From: Candidatus Omnitrophota bacterium
Lineage (GTDB): Bacteria; Omnitrophota; Gorgyraeia; Duberdicusellales; 4484-171
Reading direction: 5' to 3'
Length of the DNA: 9,959 nucleotides
Assembly (NCBI GenBank): GCA_014728785.1
Contig: WJKZ01000166.1
Coordinates: forward strand, 1-9,959
Positions within the stretch are counted from its first letter, which is position 1. Each line of letters opens with the position of its first letter. Shown in pieces: positions 5,717 to 9,959 of the stretch. The translations under genes and the position numbers were made by a program. The notes under the pieces are model-generated. The model worked only from the letters and a program-made list of their open reading frames with translations, was not told the origin of the DNA and made no database searches.

Positions 5717-7676
5717 CGCAACTCTCCTTTAAATCTTCGATAGTAATACCCGTATTTTTAATAAGCTCCAAAGCCTCTTTCGTCTTGCCCATATCCATAT
5801 ATACTTTTGCCAAAAGTTTTTTAGCGTTTTTGTGTTTAATATTAAAGATCAAAGTTTTCCTGCAATTAATAATAACCTCTGTATAGTTTCCCTCATTATA
5901 AAAAATCTTAGCCAAAAGATAATAATTTTTGTAGTTATTCGGATAAATTTCTATTATTTCATTCAAAATGCGCCTGGCCTTATCAAAAAATCCCAGGAGA
6001 TAAAATACTTCTGCCTGGTTATATACTCCTTTTAAAGAAGGGCTAGTCAATATTATATTTTTTATCCCCGCTATCCGGGGTAAGGGGTAACTTCTGAAAT
6101 CTATTGCCAGTGATTGAAGCAAACTGTTCTTGGATAAAAAATCATCACTAACAAAAATAATTCCGTCTCTTCCGAAATAAACACACCTGAATCCTTTCCT
6201 GTAAGCGACTTTTATTATACCGGAAGGCCCTTCTCCCAGTGTATACCCCAAAATCAGCCCCTTAAGCTTGTATTTTTCAAAAATCTTATCAAAGAATTTT
6301 TCCTTACCGGCATAAGCCAATAAATAATCCCTGAAAAAATTACTGCCGTAAACTTCGGTTCTTCCGTCTATAAATACCTTTCTCTCGGGGAAGAATTTAT
6401 ATATAAGATATGAACCTATATTAAAATTATTAAACATTCTGGGAGGTAAATCGGTTTTCCGGATAAATTCACCCATTTGCCGGGGATAAACTGAAGGCTC
6501 AAGCCCCATGGTTCTACTTGAAATTTCTATCTTATTCTCTTCACTAATATGCCAGAATCCTTCCGCATAAGCCTTTCTTATACTTTGTATCATATTAAAA
6601 GCTAAAGCAAGCGTCAAAAGAAAAAGTACGGCCTTAAGAGCGGTGTATCCTGCAGGCCTGAATAAATACTGCCTGCAAATTTTTTTTAGAGAGCTGTAAC
6701 TATCCACAAATATAGCCAAACCTATGGGGATAAAGAAATAAACATTTCTTGCACTGCTGACGGCCAAGCCGAAAAGCAGCAACCAGAGCACCAGATAAAA
6801 GATATTTATTTTTTTCTTTACAAAAATAAATACAGCCGTAATTGACGCATAAAGATAGAAAGAAATATATTTGACAAAAGAAGGCCTGAAAAGTTCTCCT
6901 ATGTGGGTAAAAAATAACTTATAATCGCCTATTATACTCTCTTTTATTACGGTCAAAGGATATAAAAAAGTTTTAAAGGGGTAAGGATTAATAAAACTGG
7001 CTAAAACGGTTAAAAGGAATATAAATTTTACCCGCCGGTAAAAACTCTTGTCTTCTGAACCGTTCCTCATTCTGGATATAAAAATATAGATTAACAGGAC
7101 AGCCGGACCTAATAAAAAAAAGCCATGGATATTCGACCAGAATATCTGGATAAGAGGTAGAAGTGAAAGAAGCCATTTTTTTTTAAATATAAACGGTAAA
7201 AGAAATATAGTCAAAAAGATTAAACTTAAATTATCCGGCCTTAAAACAAAACGGGGCAAAGATATATGCAACCCCACCGAAAGCAATATAAAGGCGGCTA
7301 TCCAGTGGCTCCGTAAGGCAATTATCATATAGAGGAAAAATATAATAAAAAAAATAATAATCTTTAAATATACCAGGCCTTCTGTGCCGTAACGGCTGTG
7401 AACCAGATGAACTAAAACCTGGTAAAGCCATTCGTGGTCTGTCCATTCGTGGCCTTCTCTGGTAAACGAAAATATATCTTCTCCGGGAATCGTTTTTTGG
7501 TTATAAATATACTCGCCGCATTTACTGTGAAGTAAATAATCCAGGGAGTGGATGTTGTAAGAAGCACTGACGAATATAAAAGAGAACAATATAAAAATAA
7601 CCGGATATTTTAAATATTCAGCTATTTTTCCCACAAGCCTCTGTGTGGCCGGATACTTACAAGAAAAGAGATTCAT
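5703..7676 (-). CDS. GT-C-like multi-pass membrane protein with C-terminal TPR repeats
   Basis: This 657-residue protein has about ten hydrophobic segments between residues 24 and 362. The first extracytoplasmic loop carries acidic motifs typical of GT-C lipid-linked sugar transferases: 'GEYIYNQKTIPGEDIFSFT' (54-72) and 'DHEW' (80-83). Residues 412-444 hold a soluble signature ('RMFNNFNIGSYLI', 'PERKVFIDGRTEVYG') that I recognise from large membrane proteins of environmental bacteria annotated only as hypothetical or glycosyltransferase-like. Residues about 554-645 look like three TPR units ('AEVFYLLGFFDKARRILNEI', 'YYLLAKIFYNEGNYTE', 'AKKLLAKVYMDMGKTKEAL'). The likely role is transfer of a lipid-linked sugar in the envelope, with TPRs for protein contact; this is inference. 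It starts six bases after korC and overlaps gltX by 14 bases. ATG 7676 has only a weak AAAGG site. Confidence 0.75.
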   Translation of the reverse strand: MNLFSCKYPATQRLVGKIAEYLKYPVIFILFSFIFVSASYNIHSLDYLLHSKCGEYIYNQKTIPGEDIFSFTREGHEWTDHEWLYQVLVHLVHSRYGTEGLVYLKIIIFFIIFFLYMIIALRSHWIAAFILLSVGLHISLPRFVLRPDNLSLIFLTIFLLPFIFKKKWLLSLLPLIQIFWSNIHGFFLLGPAVLLIYIFISRMRNGSEDKSFYRRVKFIFLLTVLASFINPYPFKTFLYPLTVIKESIIGDYKLFFTHIGELFRPSFVKYISFYLYASITAVFIFVKKKINIFYLVLWLLLFGLAVSSARNVYFFIPIGLAIFVDSYSSLKKICRQYLFRPAGYTALKAVLFLLTLALAFNMIQSIRKAYAEGFWHISEENKIEISSRTMGLEPSVYPRQMGEFIRKTDLPPRMFNNFNIGSYLIYKFFPERKVFIDGRTEVYGSNFFRDYLLAYAGKEKFFDKIFEKYKLKGLILGYTLGEGPSGIIKVAYRKGFRCVYFGRDGIIFVSDDFLSKNSLLQSLAIDFRSYPLPRIAGIKNIILTSPSLKGVYNQAEVFYLLGFFDKARRILNEIIEIYPNNYKNYYLLAKIFYNEGNYTEVIINCRKTLIFNIKHKNAKKLLAKVYMDMGKTKEALELIKNTGITIEDLKESCDGLE

Positions 7677-7682
7677 AGGCCT

Positions 7683-8255
7683 TTAATGGTTAAGTAATTT
7701 AACAGCGGCTCTTCCTTCACGAAATGCCTTTATGTTGCTTTTGCGTATCTCTTTTTTGTGAAAAACAAAATTCAACATATCCAAGGCATTCCGGTAGGTT
7801 GCAAAATCTAATTTCAAGGCGCTTAAAACACCCAGTACTATTATATTTGCCACTTTTACGTTTCCGCACCCCGCAGCCATAGTATTCAAAGGTAAAGATA
7901 TCTTTTCTATGGATGAGGGTAAATCTGTTTTTTTTATCAGATCGGAATTAAGAATTATCAACTTGCTTTCCTCCAATCTGCCCTTGAATCTCTTAAAGGC
8001 AAGGCGGTTAAAAATAATACCTATGTCGGGTTTGTCTATAATCGGAGAAGCTATGGGGCTGTTCGATATCTTTACAAAGCAGTAAGCACTACCCCCTCTT
8101 ATCTCCGCTCCGTAAGAAGGTATCCATGTGGTATACTTTTCTTTTTTGGTGGCCAGGCCGGCTATCAGCTTTCCCAAAAGCATTATGCCCTGTCCGCCTG
8201 AACCGGAAATTACGATTTTCAATTGCTTTTCCGGCGGGTAATTTTTTATTTTCAT
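7683..8255 (-). CDS. korC: 2-oxoacid:ferredoxin oxidoreductase, gamma subunit
   Basis: This 190-residue protein has the length of a KorC/PorG-type gamma subunit. 'KIVISGSGGQGIMLLGKLIA' (13-32) is the family's N-terminal signature, and 'PSYGAEIRGGSAYC' (46-59) is the second conserved block; 'DKPDIGIIFNRLAFKRF' follows. Role: with KorA and KorB it oxidatively decarboxylates a 2-oxoacid to the acyl-CoA and passes electrons to ferredoxin. Its ATG overlaps the korB stop as ATGA (8252-8255), a classic coupled junction, with AAGGA four bases upstream of the start. 2-Oxoglutarate is the default substrate; branched-chain 2-oxoacids (Vor type) cannot be excluded. Confidence 0.92.
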   Translation of the reverse strand: MKIKNYPPEKQLKIVISGSGGQGIMLLGKLIAGLATKKEKYTTWIPSYGAEIRGGSAYCFVKISNSPIASPIIDKPDIGIIFNRLAFKRFKGRLEESKLIILNSDLIKKTDLPSSIEKISLPLNTMAAGCGNVKVANIIVLGVLSALKLDFATYRNALDMLNFVFHKKEIRKSNIKAFREGRAAVKLLNH

Positions 8256-8983
8256 TTAATCCTTCCCAGGGGAAAATATTTAATCATTTTTTCCTCAACC
8301 CATCTGACTGCATCTTGAGGAGACAGACCCCAAACAGTAGGGCATTGACTCAATATTTCTACCAGAGCAAATCCTTCGCCTCTGATCTGATTATTAAAAG
8401 CGTTTTTTATAGCCTTCTTGGCTCTCTTAACATAGTCGGGATTGCTTACGCTCACTCTTTCTATATAGTTTACCCCCGGCAAGCCTGCCAGCATCTCAGA
8501 TACTTTCAGGGGATAACCTTCACCTTTCTCCGGGCTCCTGCCTTCAGGAGTGGTAGCTGTTTTTTGATCTCTAATAGTAGTGGGGGCCATTTGTCCGCCG
8601 GTCATCCCGTATATAGCATTATTAATAAAAATACAGGTTAATTTTTCCCCCCTGTTTGCGGCGTGAACCGTTTCGGCTAAGCCTATAGAGGCCAAGTCTC
8701 CGTCTCCCTGGTAAGTAAAAACAAACGCTTCAGGGCGGCATCTTTTTATGCCCGTGGCCACCGCCAAAGCCCTTCCGTGAGAAGCCTCGCATATATCAAA
8801 ATCCCAATAGTCATAAGCAATAACACTACACCCTACAGGGGCAATACCCACTATTTTTTCTCTCAATCCTGTTTCGTCTACAACCTCAGCAACTAACCTG
8901 TGGGCTATGCCGTGGCCGCACCCCGGACAATAGTGCATGGGTATATTCTTAAGGCTTTTGGGCCTACTGAATATTTTGTCCAT
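8252..8983 (-). CDS. korB: 2-oxoacid:ferredoxin oxidoreductase, beta (TPP-binding) subunit
   Basis: This 243-residue protein has 'FSRPKSLKNIPMHYCPGCGHG' spread over residues 5-25, the normal N-terminus of KorB, which supports ATG 8983 over a later Met (residue 16). The thiamine diphosphate-Mg site is 'GDGDLASIGLAETVHAANRG' (93-112) ending in N121-N122, followed by 'YGMTGGQMAPTT' (125-136), a block shared by Kor and Vor type enzymes. It carries out decarboxylation and acyl transfer to CoA in the cytoplasm. The ribosome site is weak and close (AAAGG, three bases from ATG), and the start lies inside the end of the PilZ gene (20-base overlap), so its translation probably depends on ribosomes arriving from the PilZ frame. 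Substrate assignment between 2-oxoglutarate and 2-oxoisovalerate is open. Confidence 0.93.
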   Translation of the reverse strand: MDKIFSRPKSLKNIPMHYCPGCGHGIAHRLVAEVVDETGLREKIVGIAPVGCSVIAYDYWDFDICEASHGRALAVATGIKRCRPEAFVFTYQGDGDLASIGLAETVHAANRGEKLTCIFINNAIYGMTGGQMAPTTIRDQKTATTPEGRSPEKGEGYPLKVSEMLAGLPGVNYIERVSVSNPDYVKRAKKAIKNAFNNQIRGEGFALVEILSQCPTVWGLSPQDAVRWVEEKMIKYFPLGRIK

Positions 8984-9320
8984 TTTCCTTTATGTTGGTG
9001 ACAAAATCTTTGAAAAAATTAAAATCATCCTTGTCTATATCTTTAAACTCTATTCCTGCATCAAACAAGGGAAGATTTCCTACTCCAAAGCTAATGGTTA
9101 ATACCCATGCTATTTTCCCCTTGCAGCTTATTTCTCTATCCCGGATATTTAAAATGATATTCACCGGTGTGTCCTTTTTAATTAACCTGCCGGCGATAAT
9201 TACCCTTATGCCCGACAGGCTTATGTCTTTTATCCTTATATTCAAAGGTTTGCTTTCCCGGGATATGAAAATTTTTGCATTACAATCAAAATTTTTACGT
9301 TCTGATCTCCTTCTTTTCAT
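8964..9320 (-). CDS. PilZ-domain protein encoded between korA and korB
   Basis: This 118-residue protein is a stand-alone PilZ domain. R4xxxR8 (within 'RRRSERKNF') and D32xS34xxG37 ('KDISLSGIRVII') form the two-part c-di-GMP binding signature. The remainder has the expected beta-barrel pattern with 'EISCKGKIAWV' and ends 'FDAGIEFKDIDKDDFNFFKDFV', a common PilZ C-terminal ending. It starts at ATG 9320 with a good TAAGGAG site eight bases upstream (9329-9335). Its start lies within korA (26-base overlap) and its end within korB (20-base overlap), in a different frame from each. Binding of c-di-GMP is expected from the motifs; a link to oxoacid oxidation is only suggested by position. It is not a normal Kor subunit (the usual fourth one is a ferredoxin). 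Confidence 0.88.
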   Translation of the reverse strand: MKRRRSERKNFDCNAKIFISRESKPLNIRIKDISLSGIRVIIAGRLIKKDTPVNIILNIRDREISCKGKIAWVLTISFGVGNLPLFDAGIEFKDIDKDDFNFFKDFVTNIKENGQNIQ

Positions 9321-9959
9321 TCTTCATTCTCCTTAGTATAAAATTAACCAGCTCTTCTTCTCCAAAAACTCCTCCCCCCAGGCGTCCAAAAAAATGGACG
9401 GCTAAATCCTTTCCTAAGGCCAGACGCACATCTTCGACCATCTGGCCCGCTGAAAGTTCAAAAACAAAAACTGCCCTCTTGTCCTCGGCATGCTTTCTCA
9501 GCTGCTCATAAGGAAAAGGCCATAGGCTCACTGGACGGAATATACCCGCTTTTATGTTAAATTTCTTTAGAATCCCGGTGATACCTTTAGCAATCCTGAA
9601 AGATATCCCGTAAGCTACCAGAAGAATTTCACAATCTTCTACATTCTCAACTTGATAACGCACTTCGTTTTTTTTCATCGACCTGTATTTTTTCTGCAGT
9701 ACCTCGTTGTGTTTCTCCAGTATCCCCTCCCCCAGAAATAAAGACCTTATGATATTGGGCTTTCTTTTAAATGCACCGGTAAGAGCCCAATCTTTTTTCT
9801 TTGCGCCTTGCTTTATGCGGCTCTTACGTTTAATCTGTACCGGCTCTGCCATCTGCCCCAGAAAAGCGTCGCTTAAAATCATTACCGGGTTTCTGTAATT
9901 ATCAGCTAGCTCAAACGCCAAGACGGTAAGATTAAAAGCTTCCTGAACACCGGAAGGGG
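9295..9959 (-). CDS. korA: 2-oxoacid:ferredoxin oxidoreductase, alpha subunit (5' end outside window)
   Basis: The frame is open to the window edge; reading in from it gives 'PSGVQEAFNLTVLAFELADN' and then 'YRNPVMILSDAFLGQM', the conserved middle of KorA/VorA alpha subunits, so a TTG at 9921 that could be mistaken for a start is not one. The visible 220 or so residues include 'ILLVAYGISFRIAK', 'IFRPVSLWPFPYEQL' and 'FVFELSAGQMVEDVRLAL', all standard C-terminal blocks. The alpha subunit builds part of the oxoacid and TPP site with KorB. The N-terminal half and any ferredoxin-like korD gene would lie outside the window. Its stop (9295-9297) is 26 bases inside the PilZ gene. Confidence 0.93.
   Translation of the reverse strand, partial: PSGVQEAFNLTVLAFELADNYRNPVMILSDAFLGQMAEPVQIKRKSRIKQGAKKKDWALTGAFKRKPNIIRSLFLGEGILEKHNEVLQKKYRSMKKNEVRYQVENVEDCEILLVAYGISFRIAKGITGILKKFNIKAGIFRPVSLWPFPYEQLRKHAEDKRAVFVFELSAGQMVEDVRLALGKDLAVHFFGRLGGGVFGEEELVNFILRRMKNEKKEIRT

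Noticed and set aside
7176..7184. A9/T9 tract inside the GT-C/TPR gene as a phase-variation switch (also T8 tracts at 813-820 and in gltX)
   Set aside because: The tract encodes F-K-K-K in frame and such runs are common in this AT-rich sequence, including in housekeeping gltX; no evidence of switching.
8964..9320. PilZ frame as a frameshifted extension of korA or korB
   Set aside because: Both Kor subunits end and start at their normal family positions, and the PilZ gene has its own ribosome site and full domain.
8992..9336. Long plus-strand ORFs opposite korA, PilZ, korB, gltX and the lipoprotein
   Set aside because: All lie antisense to genes with clear family motifs and show no recognisable protein features.
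9919..9921. TTG as the start of korA
   Set aside because: The frame continues to the window edge with clear KorA sequence (PSGVQEAFNLTV), so the true start is outside.
1..9959. CRISPR array, insertion sequence, integrase or attachment site
   Set aside because: No regularly spaced repeats, transposase-like frames or duplicated tRNA ends were found; the tRNA-Gln is intact with no repeat of its 3' end seen in the window.

Overview
The window reads as part of the chromosome of an AT-rich, Gram-negative-type, probably anaerobic bacterium. The anaerobe inference rests on a ferredoxin-dependent 2-oxoacid oxidoreductase. The diderm inference rests on a SurA-like lipoprotein and sugar-modification genes. 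The style (GT-C/TPR membrane proteins, PilZ, KorABC, small overlapping genes) would fit an uncultured lineage such as Candidatus Omnitrophota, but that is a guess from gene content. No marker gene in view fixes the phylum.

Left part, plus strand (1-2885): the end of a surface-glycan or secondary-metabolite type operon. It holds the C-terminal part of a PP-loop, sugar-amidotransferase-like protein, two very small membrane proteins (one resembling the C-terminal half of SxtJ, one a 53-residue DUF5989-type protein) and a full-length NodU/CmcH/TobZ-type O-carbamoyltransferase. The likely joint job is decoration of a sugar or glycan with nitrogen-containing and carbamoyl groups at the membrane.

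Middle (2886-3209): an intergenic region between convergent units. It carries a small hairpin, a strong bidirectional intrinsic terminator, a minus-strand tRNA-Gln(CTG) and a near-consensus sigma-70 promoter for that tRNA.

Right part, minus strand (9959 down to 3210): a tightly packed run, read in this order: korA (start outside the window), a PilZ-domain gene overlapping both neighbours, korB, korC, a GT-C-like membrane protein with C-terminal TPRs, gltX, a SurA-N-like lipoprotein and a membrane-anchored coiled-coil protein. Except for a 60-base gap after gltX, junctions are overlaps of 4 to 26 bases or gaps of 6 to 17 bases, so much of this is probably one operon. It joins central carbon metabolism, tRNA charging and envelope functions.

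The points most worth a second look are the PilZ gene wedged between korA and korB, a glutamyl-tRNA synthetase that lacks the usual insert in its connective region, and the mini-SxtJ/DUF5989/carbamoyltransferase module.
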